Notes under the pieces: model-generated
Databases searched by the model: none
Seen by the model: the letters and a program-made list of their open reading frames with translations, nothing else
Told to the model about the DNA's origin: nothing
In this document: positions 10,901 through 20,055 of the stretch, piece by piece
Layout of the letters: the number at the start of each line of letters is the position of its first letter
How positions within the stretch are numbered: position 1 is the stretch's first letter
Source of the DNA: Craspedostauros australis
Taxonomy: Eukaryota > Bacillariophyta > Bacillariophyceae > Mastogloiales > Achnanthaceae
DNA: 64,000 nucleotides
Reading direction: 5' to 3'
Assembly: GCA_026770025.1 (NCBI GenBank)
Contig: JAMXDE010000004.1
Span: forward strand, 1,922,001-1,986,000
Program-made: the position numbers and the translations under genes

Positions 10901-12264
10901 ACATCGTCCGATACCCACACCAGGGGACAACAGTGGCAGATGATCTTGATGAAGTGACGGAAAGCGAACTTGAGTGCAATCGACTGCTGTTTGAAGCCCC
11001 GGGCCATTGGTGCATGCTGGCTGCCGGAAGGCAAACCGTTTTTGTCAAAAGCAGCGCTGCCCTCTCCTGTGTTGGATGCTGCATTGTCAGGATAGCACAG
11101 CGCATCACTGCCAACCACATCGACCAGATTGGGAATGATCTTGACGAGTGCCTGCAGCTCATCGACGTTGAGTTCTTCTGTGATGCGGTTTCGGATGTCA
11201 TCAAAGCTTCGCGTATCCTTCACCTTGCGCGTCTTGTGCGTCTTGTGCCCTTTGCTCGCCGTGGTTGGCTGTTCTACGGCGGTCTTGTGAGTACCAGCAC
11301 CAGACGTCCTCGGGAGGCTGCAGATCTGTGAGCACAGATCGGCCATGGCGGTCCGGAAACCGGAATACGGCTCGTCCATCTGCTTGAGATCAAACTTGCC
11401 GGTGACGAAGAAGATGTGATTGGCCTTGCATTTGGGTCGCAGCGTTGCCGCCAGGGCTGACTTGCCTGTGCCGGAGTATCCGGAGATGGAAACGAAGGAG
11501 CGGACGGTGCTCTCCAAATCGGCGGTAAGATCAGGAAGTGCTGCTTCTTTGCGCTTGTTCTCATATGTGCTCGCCTTGGTGACCATGTCGCTCCTGTTGC
11601 TATCACCATCGTCGTTCTGAAAAGAGTCAACACCAGTACTGAGGCTGCCATCTTCATCCAAGGGTTTTGCTGGTGGTCGTTTGGCCGATGCACCAACATG
11701 CTTGGCGCTTTTGAGGATCTGCTGGAACACTCGGTCCAGGACCCGCTTCTCCTTCTCTCTCCCCACCAGCGAGATGCGCGAGAAGTCGAGGGAAGCACGA
11801 GAGATCTCCGCGATCTTCCTCGAAGTGCGCATGCCATTGGTCTCGGTCGCCAACCTTGGCTTGTGGAGCTTCGCATTGCTTATGGGGGTTGTGGTGATCG
11901 CATCGTCCACGATGGTTTGAACCAAGCCAAGGCCCACGGGTCCGCCCCTTCTGGACATCAGATCTGCCTGCACACGATGATGCGATCTGCGAATCTCGGC
12001 ATGGTTGAACGACGATGACGATGCTGAGAATGACATGTTTAACGAAGGCGATGGCGGCGGCGGATATCCCATGGGTCCTCGGCCGTTGCTGATTGTGTTC
12101 GTTGCGAATCGCGCGGTGTCCAATCCAACGGCTGGCATCAATTCCATGGATCCGCTTGCATCATCTTCGGTCAGAGACATCGTCATCGTCGATGCTACGT
12201 TTGTTCCACGCTCTTGTTTCTGCTTGGTGTTCTGCTTGAAGGACAGGAGATGTGATGGAGCCAT
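7942..12264 (-). CDS. Large STAND-type (AAA_16-like) signalling ATPase with helical-repeat C-terminus
   Basis: 1440 residues, single exon, ATG at 12264. A disordered N-terminus leads to VGREKEKRVLDRVF near residue 167, the usual entry to AAA_16/STAND modules. Then come Walker A GYSGTGKSAL near 262-271 and Walker B LVWVSDDVQWADKESLD near 450, in the usual xxxDDxQWAD form. After about 750 residues the protein becomes TPR-like helical (FRAAFTYFQNAIDMMPADHW, then AECAYVSNKF and later repeats) and ends YHFGEAIRLYGEWRADGKVD. This ATPase plus helical tail is known from serine/threonine kinases and hybrid histidine kinases of bacteria and algae. Here no kinase, cyclase or output domain is seen in the frame. 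A (GCT)n tract near 10048-10074 encodes poly-Ser. Likely a nucleotide-switched signalling scaffold; partner unknown. Confidence 0.8.
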   Translation of the reverse strand: MAPSHLLSFKQNTKQKQERGTNVASTMTMSLTEDDASGSMELMPAVGLDTARFATNTISNGRGPMGYPPPPSPSLNMSFSASSSSFNHAEIRRSHHRVQADLMSRRGGPVGLGLVQTIVDDAITTTPISNAKLHKPRLATETNGMRTSRKIAEISRASLDFSRISLVGREKEKRVLDRVFQQILKSAKHVGASAKRPPAKPLDEDGSLSTGVDSFQNDDGDSNRSDMVTKASTYENKRKEAALPDLTADLESTVRSFVSISGYSGTGKSALAATLRPKCKANHIFFVTGKFDLKQMDEPYSGFRTAMADLCSQICSLPRTSGAGTHKTAVEQPTTASKGHKTHKTRKVKDTRSFDDIRNRITEELNVDELQALVKIIPNLVDVVGSDALCYPDNAASNTGEGSAAFDKNGLPSGSQHAPMARGFKQQSIALKFAFRHFIKIICHCCPLVWVSDDVQWADKESLDMIESWMLDTTISSLMVVVCFRSNLVDSDGVGDNGRMHSVDTASVSSRINYVGQMLSSIQTKRRERFIRYVDLEVNNISLDDVHVMLKQLLGIYNDDDIGNGGEGYADAHSSGNNSSYGLAEIVFKKTDGNVFFVQQFLRMLVNNNLLTYSTGLMKWVWDNEQIKIETPATINVVELMELKLQQIETAKYMLPLAACLGSTFSWMLLQTTLEGFVEDGKRMSDGGHHALYESLFGGPPPSSKDEWLSILKTYEDEGLIEAHTDSYDGSSSSSSSSTRRSNTGSIFDDDNDEADGYMGKGTIMNVSMPQASSAVSDYSFIHDKVQEAALTIIPSKIQLTELQHRMGVILMDRLACEDFETSLFVVANLLNGRLDMVPPYPQPAHTVQPGQPAQHNKNRSEISQTRRFRVARLNFDAGTRAASHGAFRAAFTYFQNAIDMMPADHWQSHREMSIQLFTSAAECAYVSNKFNKMQEYGNQVVELDDCPLIDKMRAYHVLMDGMTAMVQNDKSINLMKLGSDILAKVGYRYPKNQALCLFRVVTGMMSLKRSARKWTIEYLESLEAATDPMESLIAKTMDKFAMAAFLSDSLIQPLITIDMVSIVMTKGTTNFSPLAISSMSLVLGPILGDMEAGKMYATYAMQKCDSVTDLSAVARTAIVVYGMVLNNVISYEACKQPMLDNYSTSMIGGDIQSAMWSIVFYLDLCWFTARPLDSLDKDFSTYTKVCADFSQEQLEVQLACRWQMVLNLRGRSDHRTLLVGDAFDEVERMRGLEEAGDASVRAMILHVKKYAALYFGEFDSFVSIILEVSKTAKVRASGYISQAPTFFQIAFATTIVLKRSQSFSPSERKRIKQMGKQCRKLLETAVKKGNPNAVHSLAILNAERAALNAHAITKQHKRHRAFRAAVKMYQAAIRIAARGGLIQDQALANERLGEHMLIETNFPNARETAKYHFGEAIRLYGEWRADGKVDQLQHRYKAI

Positions 12265-12780
12265 CGTGGAGTGCCGCGTTTGTTGATGGAGGCGTCACTT
12301 GTTGTTAAAAGTCGGTGAGATGCTTCGCTGGTACCACCTACCGATGCTCGTTTTGGTGATGTGTGAGTGTTGGAATCCAAGCAATGTTGCGTTGGCTTCC
12401 CTGTGCATTGTCGCTCGTGCAGGCTTCGGGTCGGTGCACAGGCAAAGGCAACCAACCGGCCAACACAAGATTCGCGATTGTGACCTCGAGGGCGGCACAG
12501 CAGAGTGGTCACATGCGCGAGGAGAGATCGTATTGGTACGTCTGGGAGCACTGAACATCTGGAGAGCAAAAGTGTGTGGAACCACGATTTGGCACAGGAC
12601 ATTCGCGTTCGGACACGACAGGTACTACTGTCGCATCTTTGCGTGTGCCAGTGTGCCATGTCCGCGCACTCAGTGCCCGACAAGACACTTGTGAAGAGGC
12701 TTCTTGGACAAGTGCCCAAGGGAGAAACCGGCAACCGCGCAAGGGCATCGTATGCACACGAATGCACCACTCGCATGACC
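12265..12780. other. Upstream region of the STAND ATPase
   Basis: About 0.5 kb between the ATPase start and the first copia element. It should contain the ATPase promoter on the minus strand. No coding sequence recognised. Confidence 0.45.
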
Positions 12781-12784
12781 GTGG

Positions 12785-12953
12785 CAAGCAGATACGGACG
12801 TTATTACCGGTTATTTGAGCGTTAGACTGGGCACTTGCAGCTGAATCGTACGCAGCAGAGTAGAGACCACATGAGAGGTAATTGGCTCGTGCCTTGAGCT
12901 CATAATCCGTTGTTTACTTCCAATTCCATGCCTTTTCCCAGTAGGAGAGTTTG
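12785..12953 (+). repeat. 5' LTR of copia element 1
   Basis: Direct repeat partner of 19168-19336. Begins CAAGCAGATACGG and ends GGAGAGTTTG. The two following bases are also shared by chance or as part of the repeat. Confidence 0.85.
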
Positions 12954-13246
12954 GTTTATCACTGACTCGTCGCTCTTTCTGAGCAACATGAGAGGAACAG
13001 CCTGAGGAGGCTACGATAATACTGGAGCTGCAGAATCGTGTAGTATCCGCCATGGCCGGCACAGCCTGCGTAGTGCGGCGTCTCCTATGACAATCATGTG
13101 CTGATGTATATTGGTCAACATCAGAGGGACGTCAACTCAATGTGACGCATTTGCGCGATTGAGTGGCATCGATGGACGCATCGACCATGAGACCAACATG
13201 AGATTCCTTGAGTCAACCCGTCCGCTGTGACGAGACAGATCCTGGG

Positions 13247-13257
13247 TATATATAAAA
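13247..13257 (+). promoter_or_regulatory. TATA-like box in the leader of element 1
   Basis: TATATATAAAA about 290 bases before the gag ATG and about 290 bases after the 5' LTR. It lies outside the LTR, so it could drive a shorter gag-pol message. Motif only. Confidence 0.35.
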
Positions 13258-13534
13258 TTCCCGCTTCTCGACTTCACCAGATATGGAAGGAATGCGCAGT
13301 AGCACGGAGCTACTTGTGGGATTAGGGCATGACGAGTATTAGAGCAGATACGCCTTGTTCCAGCATATGATCTGCTATGTTGTGCTTGTTGGTCTGTTGT
13401 TTCCCAGGCATCACGGAATGCATTCGCTTTGCTCACAATTTCCAAATCTCGCACGATTGAAACACGATTAAACACAAACACAGACATCAACAGCATCAAA
13501 CAAGACGATATCGCAACATCCAAAGACATCCACG

Positions 13535-15031
13535 ATGGCAGGAGCAGCAGCCGAAATTCAGAACTACTTTCGTAATGTGCTACTGTTTCCGGATGATACG
13601 ATTGGTGAAGCGATCAAGGAGCAGGGAATATCATCATTTGACGACCTGCTTTCATTCGACGACAACGACATACAAGCGTTGTGCGAACGCATTCGAAAAG
13701 GCAGTGGTTACATCGCAAATCCAGCATACGTACCCTCAAAGCCAGTTTCTGGGACACCGGTAATGATCCGCAACCCAGGAGTGCCTCTTGGATGGGTATA
13801 TGAGATGAGATTGCGAAAGCTTCGCTACATTCGCTTTCACTACAGCCGCATTCAACGAACATTCACATCATCAGGTGCCACACTATCCCGACTTGACACA
13901 GTTTGGAGCTTGTTCAAAGACGAGAAACGAATCAAAGACAGTGGTCCTCTACCAACGCCCGAGTTACTCACCAAGGTGGATTCAGTCAGAGAGACACTCG
14001 AGGACATCCGCAATTACTTGGACAACACACTTGGGAGTCAAGACATTCCACTTGCATACGTTGTTCGACCAGATTCAGAGAAGCCAGAGGACAGAATTCC
14101 CGCTGTCACAACATCATTCGGAGAACCAACCATGTTGGACGAGCTGATTGACCGTGCACCCCACTCCGGTTCCATTTACAAAGCAGACAGAGCAGCAGTT
14201 TGGCAAATCGTTCGAGCTGCAACACACGGTGGTCCTGCTTGGAACTGGGTACAGGGATTCGAGAGATCGAAAGACGGACGAGCAGCTCATCAGGCGCTTG
14301 AGCAACACTATCGTGGAGACTCATTTCAAGCACGCACGAAGGCATCGGCTGACAAAACGATCGCAGAAACATACTTCGACGGAAGAGCACGAAACTTCAC
14401 GTTTGAGATGTACGCACAGCGATTGAATGCAGCCTTTGAAGATCTTGCGCAGGGAGGTGAACCGCAGATGGAAGAAGCAAAAGTCAGACGTCTTATGCGA
14501 GGAATCAGAGATCAACGTCTGTTCCCAGCATGTGAAGTTGTACGAGCAACGAAAACGTACAAGACAAGCTTTCATCGAACGGTGAACTACCTCGCAGAGT
14601 CTCTCGATCAGCGCACTGACACAACAACAAGCCGACGTATTGCAGGAATGCAAGGCAATAACAGGAAGAACCGAGGCCGCTCAGGTGGCGGTGGAGGTCA
14701 AGGCCAGGGTGGCAGGGGCGGACGTGGTAAAGGCGGCGACAAAGGCAAACCACAATACAATGCCAACATGAACGTAACCGACAGATATTACGACCGTGAA
14801 GAATGGGCAGTTATGTCTGCCGCACAGCGTGCACGTGCCATTGCACTTCGACAAGAACGAGACGCGAGAAGAGGAGTTGCATCACTTGATACGCAAGGAC
14901 AGAGCAAACGTCAGCGAACAGATAGTCAGGACGCGACGACTCCTGTTGCCTCGGGAAGTGCCTCTGCCGACCAGCGCAAGAGCGGCATCGGGGCATTCAT
15001 GACACGTCGCAATCAACAAGGTCAATCCTGA
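13535..15031 (+). CDS. gag: Copia element 1 gag-like protein
   Basis: 498 residues from ATG at 13535, preceded by an A/C-rich leader. The N-terminus has a SAM-like helical segment (YFRNVLLFPDDTIGEAI, then DIQALCERIR) followed by a UBN2/retrotrans_gag-like helical region (WNWVQGFERSKDGRAAHQAL, AQRLNAAFEDLAQGGEPQ). The C-terminus has an RGG-type glycine-rich box around residues 384-408 in place of a CCHC zinc knuckle. It ends at TGA 15029-15031 in the same frame as pol, without any frameshift. Forms the capsid and packages RNA (family knowledge). Confidence 0.85.
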   Translation: MAGAAAEIQNYFRNVLLFPDDTIGEAIKEQGISSFDDLLSFDDNDIQALCERIRKGSGYIANPAYVPSKPVSGTPVMIRNPGVPLGWVYEMRLRKLRYIRFHYSRIQRTFTSSGATLSRLDTVWSLFKDEKRIKDSGPLPTPELLTKVDSVRETLEDIRNYLDNTLGSQDIPLAYVVRPDSEKPEDRIPAVTTSFGEPTMLDELIDRAPHSGSIYKADRAAVWQIVRAATHGGPAWNWVQGFERSKDGRAAHQALEQHYRGDSFQARTKASADKTIAETYFDGRARNFTFEMYAQRLNAAFEDLAQGGEPQMEEAKVRRLMRGIRDQRLFPACEVVRATKTYKTSFHRTVNYLAESLDQRTDTTTSRRIAGMQGNNRKNRGRSGGGGGQGQGGRGGRGKGGDKGKPQYNANMNVTDRYYDREEWAVMSAAQRARAIALRQERDARRGVASLDTQGQSKRQRTDSQDATTPVASGSASADQRKSGIGAFMTRRNQQGQS

Positions 15032-15037
15032 CATGAG

Positions 15038-18000
15038 GTGGGAGGGCGACGCCATGCAACGGCGATCAGTCAGTCCCTTCCATCCGAGACACCGAGAGCC
15101 GAATTGGACTCACATGCTGACACTTGTGCTTTTGGTCCTACTGCATACATTGTACACCGAACTACACAGACCGTCACAACATCGCCATTCTTGGACACAT
15201 TGGGGGACGTCACAAACGTACCAATTGTCACAGCAGCGATTGCGTATGACGATCCTGTTTCGTACACCACTTACATCCTCTTCTTTCCTCAATCATTATA
15301 TTTTGAAACCCTTCCTCATCCGCTATTGTGTCCGCATCAGATGCGCATGGCGGGTATCATCGTCAATGAGACACCTTTGGTCATGTTACCAGAGGAGAAT
15401 CGTCATTCATACTCACATTCTATTCTTTCTTCACACCATGATTTGCATATCCCACTTCAGCTGAACGGAACGGTATCCTATTTTCATATTCGACAACCAA
15501 CGCGAGACGAGATACAGTCCGACAGAGATTGCGTCCATGTATACATGACATCAGATGCATATTGGGATCCATCACAGCTGTCGTCAGGGGACGATGAAGC
15601 AGCAATACGCGCGAAGCTTCAAGCAGATCAACAGATGCATATTGAATCACCGATCAGATACGAGCATGACAATCGAACAATACATCACACACGTACCTCG
15701 AATCGTAAGGGGACGATAACGCCAGAGCAGCTGGCAGCGAGATGGCGAATCGGAATCGAAGCAGCAAGACGAACACTTGATGTGACAACGCAATTGGCAG
15801 TCCGTGACTTCACTACAACGACAGGAACACGTCGACTCAATCCTTATGCGATGCAGCTCCGATACCGACGCCTCAACACACAAATGTACACCGACACGAT
15901 GTTCGCGAAGACAAAGTCCATACGTGGGAACATCTGTGCAATGATTTATTGTACACCATTTCATTGGGTCCGAGTGTACCCAATGGCGGCAAGGCGAGAG
16001 GCCGCACAGACACTCGACGAGCTATTCAGAGATTACGGCATCCCACACACAATGATACCAGACAATGCACGAGAGCTAGTTGAGGGCAACTTCAAGAGCA
16101 AACTTCTCAAGGCTCAAGTCTCAATCCGTCCCGTGGAGGCGTATATTCACAACCAGAACAAAGCAGAGGCAACGATCCGAGAACTTCGACGTCAATATCG
16201 GCGACTCATGACATCGACGAACACACCTGCATACCTGTGGGATTATTGTTTTGAGTACTGTGCAGAGATTCGAAGCAACACAGCACTTCAGATATATGAT
16301 CTACATGGCCAGACACCAACTACAATCCTGACTGGCGACACTACCGATATCTCACACATTTCAGAATTCGGGTGGTTCGACTTTGTGTGGTACATGAATC
16401 TCCAGGGAGCAAACATGAACACAAAACATCTTGGTCGCTACCTCGGTCCGTCGAAGGCCGTGGGTGAAGCGATGTGCTCGTACATTCTCACATCTTCTGG
16501 CGCTGTTGTTTCTAAATCCTCTGTCATTCCTTTATCCGATGTCGACCTCAACAGTGAAGCAGTCAAACAGCAACAATCCGACTTCATGTCCAATCTACGA
16601 AATAAATGGAAAGATCGAATGGAAGGCATCAAGCCAGGGGACGACGGAGACGACGTCGACGACACAGCCGAAGACATCGCATTCCTGGAACAGACTACAT
16701 CATTGGAACCTTTGATAGAGCCAGCTGACGCCGACGAAGACGCATACGATCGATACCTATCCGCTCGAGTCAAGTTGCCTGCGGGTGATGACATCCAATT
16801 TGGTACTGTGAAGCGCCGAAAGCGCGATGCGAGCGGGAAGCTGATTGGTCACTCACATTCAAATCCACTTCTTGACACGTCCATGTATGAGGTTGAATTT
16901 GTCGACGGGCACAGCGAAGTGTTCAATGCGAATCAGATCGCGGAAAATATCTACGCGCGAACAGATGACGACGGATACACAACACTCTTGATGGAGGACA
17001 TCATCAACCATAAGCGACTCCCAACCGCAGCAACCACTGATGACAAGACGACCACGAAGACGACCAAGGGATGGAAGCTGTGTGTGTTATGGAAAGACGG
17101 ATCTACATCATGGATTCACTTACGAGATGCCAAGGAGGCTGATCCTGTGAAGACAGCCGAATACGCAACCAACAACCAGCTCACCAATGAGCCTGCCTTT
17201 CGATGGTGGGTTCCATACACAATGAAGCGGCGCAACCGCATCCTGATGGCCAACCGCAAACGATACTTCCGACGAAACGAGAAATATGGTCTCGAACTAC
17301 CGAAGAGCGTCCAACGTGCTCTTGCGATCGATGAAGAGACAGGAACCGACTTCTGGCGCAAAGCATTGGAGAAAGAGATGAAGAACGTTCGACCAGCATT
17401 CGACATCAAGACAGAAGACACGAAGCCACCAGTCGGATACACCTACATTGCATGTCACATGATCTTCGATATCAAAGTCGACCTCACACGAAAGGCGCGA
17501 CTTGTGGCAGGCGGTCACATGACTGAAGCACCATCCAGCATAACATATGCCAGTGTGGTGACACGCGAAAGCGTGCGAATCGCATTCCTCTTGGCGGCGC
17601 TGAACGACCTCGATGTGCTTGCGGCAGATGTGATGAATGCATACCTCAACGCGCCATGCCGCGAACGCGTCTACACAACATGTGGACCTGAGTTCGGGGC
17701 AGACGCAGGCAAGGTAGCGATAATCTGTCGCGCACTCTACGGGCTCAAATCAAGCGGCGCTGCCTGGAGGGCGCACCTTGCAGAGACACTGCAGAACTCA
17801 CTCGGATTCACCTCGTGTCGTGCAGACAGCGATGTTTGGATGAAGCCAGCGGTGACGAGCGATGGGTCTGAATATTACGAGTACATCCTCGTGTACACTG
17901 ATGACATTCTGGCGATCTCCAAAGATCCCAGCGCGATACTCTCACACATTGGTTCTTACTTCTTTCTCAAACCTGCCTCGATCGGTCCACCAACAACATA

Positions 18001-18973
18001 CCTCGGCTCTACAATCGCTCCGTTCCATCTCACAGCAGAACCAGAGCGGCCGAAGTGGAGCATGGGATCTCAGCGATACGTCCGAGAGGTCACGAAGATG
18101 GCACAGAAATGGCTTGAGGCCCGTGGCGGTAAATTCCGTACCAGCGCGAAAAGCGTCATACCAAACGGTTACCGTCCAGAGCTTGACGCCACCGCCCTTT
18201 GTGATCCAGAGGAAATGAACTACTATCAACAGCTGATTGGGATCCTGAGGTGGATTGTCGAGTTGGGGCGGATCGACATATGCTGCGAGACAAGCATGAT
18301 GTCTTCATACTGTGCTGCCCCCAGAACAGGGCATTTGCGTGTGCTTTTTCATATGTTTGCCTATCTCAACTCACATGACCGATCACGTTTGGTGTTCGAC
18401 GATGCATACGTCAAGAAGAACACCATTCCAACACCAGATTGGGCATCCTTCTACCCCGACGCACGCGAATTGATACCACATGACATGCCAAAACCAAGAG
18501 GCAAAGAAGTCCAGATGACGTGTTTTGTTGATGCAGATCATGCAGGAGATCAATACACACGACGATCTCGAACAGGTGTTTTACTTTTCTTGAATTCCTC
18601 ACCCATCTTATGGTACAGCAAGAAGCAGAATGGAATCGAGACATCGACATTTGGTTCAGAATTCACAGCACTCAAGGTCGCCATGGAGATTGTGATTGGC
18701 ATGAGATACAAGCTTCGAATGATGGGTGTGCCTTTGGAGGGACCAGCTGATATCCGAGTTGACAACCAGAGCGTCGTCTACAACGCATCCGCACCCGAGT
18801 CACAGCTGAGAAAGAAAGCCAACGCAATTGCATATCACTTTGTCCGAGAGAATGTGGCGGCAGGAGTGGCAGTCATCCAATATGAACCATCGGAGACCAA
18901 TCTGGCTGACATGTTGACCAAGCCACAATCAGGTCCAAGACGACGAGAGCAATCACAACACATTCTATTTTAA
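15038..18973 (+). CDS. pol: Copia element 1 pol (protease, integrase, reverse transcriptase, RNase H)
   Basis: 1311 codons, same frame as gag and separated from it only by TGA 15029-15031. The first in-frame ATG is near 15340, after the protease motif, so translation must read through. Protease: ELDSHADTCAFG near residue 25. Integrase core: YTDTMF (D), IPDNARE (D), QNKAEATIREL (E). A chromodomain-like stretch VLWKDGSTSWIHL follows at about 17070-17190. Then the RT with AADVMNAYLNA and the catalytic YTDD at 17894-17905, and RNase H with FVDADHAGD, ETSTFGSEF, RVDNQSV and ending NLADMLTKP. All catalytic residues seem intact. Copies the RNA and integrates cDNA. Confidence 0.93.
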   Translation: MGGRRHATAISQSLPSETPRAELDSHADTCAFGPTAYIVHRTTQTVTTSPFLDTLGDVTNVPIVTAAIAYDDPVSYTTYILFFPQSLYFETLPHPLLCPHQMRMAGIIVNETPLVMLPEENRHSYSHSILSSHHDLHIPLQLNGTVSYFHIRQPTRDEIQSDRDCVHVYMTSDAYWDPSQLSSGDDEAAIRAKLQADQQMHIESPIRYEHDNRTIHHTRTSNRKGTITPEQLAARWRIGIEAARRTLDVTTQLAVRDFTTTTGTRRLNPYAMQLRYRRLNTQMYTDTMFAKTKSIRGNICAMIYCTPFHWVRVYPMAARREAAQTLDELFRDYGIPHTMIPDNARELVEGNFKSKLLKAQVSIRPVEAYIHNQNKAEATIRELRRQYRRLMTSTNTPAYLWDYCFEYCAEIRSNTALQIYDLHGQTPTTILTGDTTDISHISEFGWFDFVWYMNLQGANMNTKHLGRYLGPSKAVGEAMCSYILTSSGAVVSKSSVIPLSDVDLNSEAVKQQQSDFMSNLRNKWKDRMEGIKPGDDGDDVDDTAEDIAFLEQTTSLEPLIEPADADEDAYDRYLSARVKLPAGDDIQFGTVKRRKRDASGKLIGHSHSNPLLDTSMYEVEFVDGHSEVFNANQIAENIYARTDDDGYTTLLMEDIINHKRLPTAATTDDKTTTKTTKGWKLCVLWKDGSTSWIHLRDAKEADPVKTAEYATNNQLTNEPAFRWWVPYTMKRRNRILMANRKRYFRRNEKYGLELPKSVQRALAIDEETGTDFWRKALEKEMKNVRPAFDIKTEDTKPPVGYTYIACHMIFDIKVDLTRKARLVAGGHMTEAPSSITYASVVTRESVRIAFLLAALNDLDVLAADVMNAYLNAPCRERVYTTCGPEFGADAGKVAIICRALYGLKSSGAAWRAHLAETLQNSLGFTSCRADSDVWMKPAVTSDGSEYYEYILVYTDDILAISKDPSAILSHIGSYFFLKPASIGPPTTYLGSTIAPFHLTAEPERPKWSMGSQRYVREVTKMAQKWLEARGGKFRTSAKSVIPNGYRPELDATALCDPEEMNYYQQLIGILRWIVELGRIDICCETSMMSSYCAAPRTGHLRVLFHMFAYLNSHDRSRLVFDDAYVKKNTIPTPDWASFYPDARELIPHDMPKPRGKEVQMTCFVDADHAGDQYTRRSRTGVLLFLNSSPILWYSKKQNGIETSTFGSEFTALKVAMEIVIGMRYKLRMMGVPLEGPADIRVDNQSVVYNASAPESQLRKKANAIAYHFVRENVAAGVAVIQYEPSETNLADMLTKPQSGPRRREQSQHILF

Positions 18974-19167
18974 GTTTGTGAGACTGCGCGACAGTACCCA
19001 TCGGATGGTCGGCTGGGGAGTAACTCCCTGGTGGATGGGATGAGCGCCCTGTGGTGTCCATTCATGAGGACATGCAGCAGGTACATACCGTACGAATGAA
19101 TGCATGAGAGCACCGAAGAGATTGAGACGATCTGACGAGCAGCAGAGCCACCGCATATCGAGGGGAC

Positions 19168-19336
19168 CAAGCAGATACGGACGTTATTACCGGTTATTTG
19201 AGCGTTAGACTGGGCACTTGCAGCTGAATCGTACGCAGCAGAGTAGAGACCACATGAGAGGTAATTGGCTCGTGCCTTGAGCTCATAATCCGTTGTTTAC
19301 TTCCAATTCCATGCCTTTTCCCAGTAGGAGAGTTTG
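19168..19336 (+). repeat. 3' LTR of copia element 1
   Basis: Second copy of the 12785-12953 repeat, directly after a polypurine tract. Followed by GTGG (19337-19340), which matches the four bases before the 5' LTR. Confidence 0.85.
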
Positions 19337-19340
19337 GTGG

Positions 19341-20055
19341 AATGGAATCCCTCAACTTCACACGAGCCTTTTGCCTCTGTTGGATCCGCGGACGAACTCT
19401 CTTGGATACCGGTTGGCTGAAGGCGTTCTGATGTCGTCGAAAGTCGTGGAGAACGTCGGCGGAAAGCGCGAAGGAGAACAATGTGACACTCAACGAGCTA
19501 CACTTGGGTCTGCGTTTTATGTCAATCGACACGCACGAATGCATACAGCAAGAAGATGGCGAAAGACACGAAGCAAGAGGGAACACTTGGCTGTTGATGT
19601 GATGTCTGTCCCGGCTGTCTGTTTGACCATATTCAGTCTTGATGATAGTCTGTTCCTGTTTCCACACAACAAGCAACAAGTACGCAAACAGACATATACA
19701 CCGGTTACTACCGTTATTCTCATCCTCTAACTTCATCTGCTCGATAGACTTCGGACTGCTTCATCCAAGAGAGACCTTGCCACAGAGCCTTGTTCACACA
19801 ACACTCCTCGCTCCACTAACTTGACGCGCATGTGTGCACATGTGTGTATGTTTGATTTACAAAACTTCATGTGTTTTACTATCAGACTTCGTTAACTGTA
19901 TTGTGGGGGACATAGAATGAATGCGCTCGACCAACTCTCGTGCGGCGCGTTGATCTCATCCATTTCAGGATGAGAGACGCGTTCCAGGAGAATGTGCTGC
20001 GCGTTCGGTAGAATAGTTGGTACGTCAACGTCCTGCAAGAACGAGCAGAGCTCGA
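19341..20055. other. Intergenic flank of element 1
   Basis: Holds the presumed 3' UTR of the following minus-strand gene. Open frames here are short and unrecognised. Confidence 0.4.

Larger units (their letters stand above)
12785..19336 (+). mobile_element. Full-length Ty1/copia (CoDi-like) LTR retrotransposon, element 1
   Basis: Two direct repeats of 171 bp (12785-12955 and 19168-19338) flank a coding interior with gag, protease, integrase, RT and RNase H in copia order. GTGG precedes the left repeat (12781-12784) and occurs at 19337-19340, so the probable LTR is 169 bp with a 4-bp target duplication. Termini are then CAA...TTG and not TG...CA. A purine run (ATCGAGGGGAC, 19158-19168) precedes the 3' LTR as polypurine tract. 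All coding parts are open apart from one in-frame TGA between gag and pol. LTR copies look identical over the segments compared. This is a young, possibly active insertion. No clear primer-binding site found. Confidence 0.92.

Noticed and set aside
12509..12825. Small overlapping frames between the ATPase and element 1
   Set aside because: Mutually overlapping on both strands, unrecognised, and running into the LTR.
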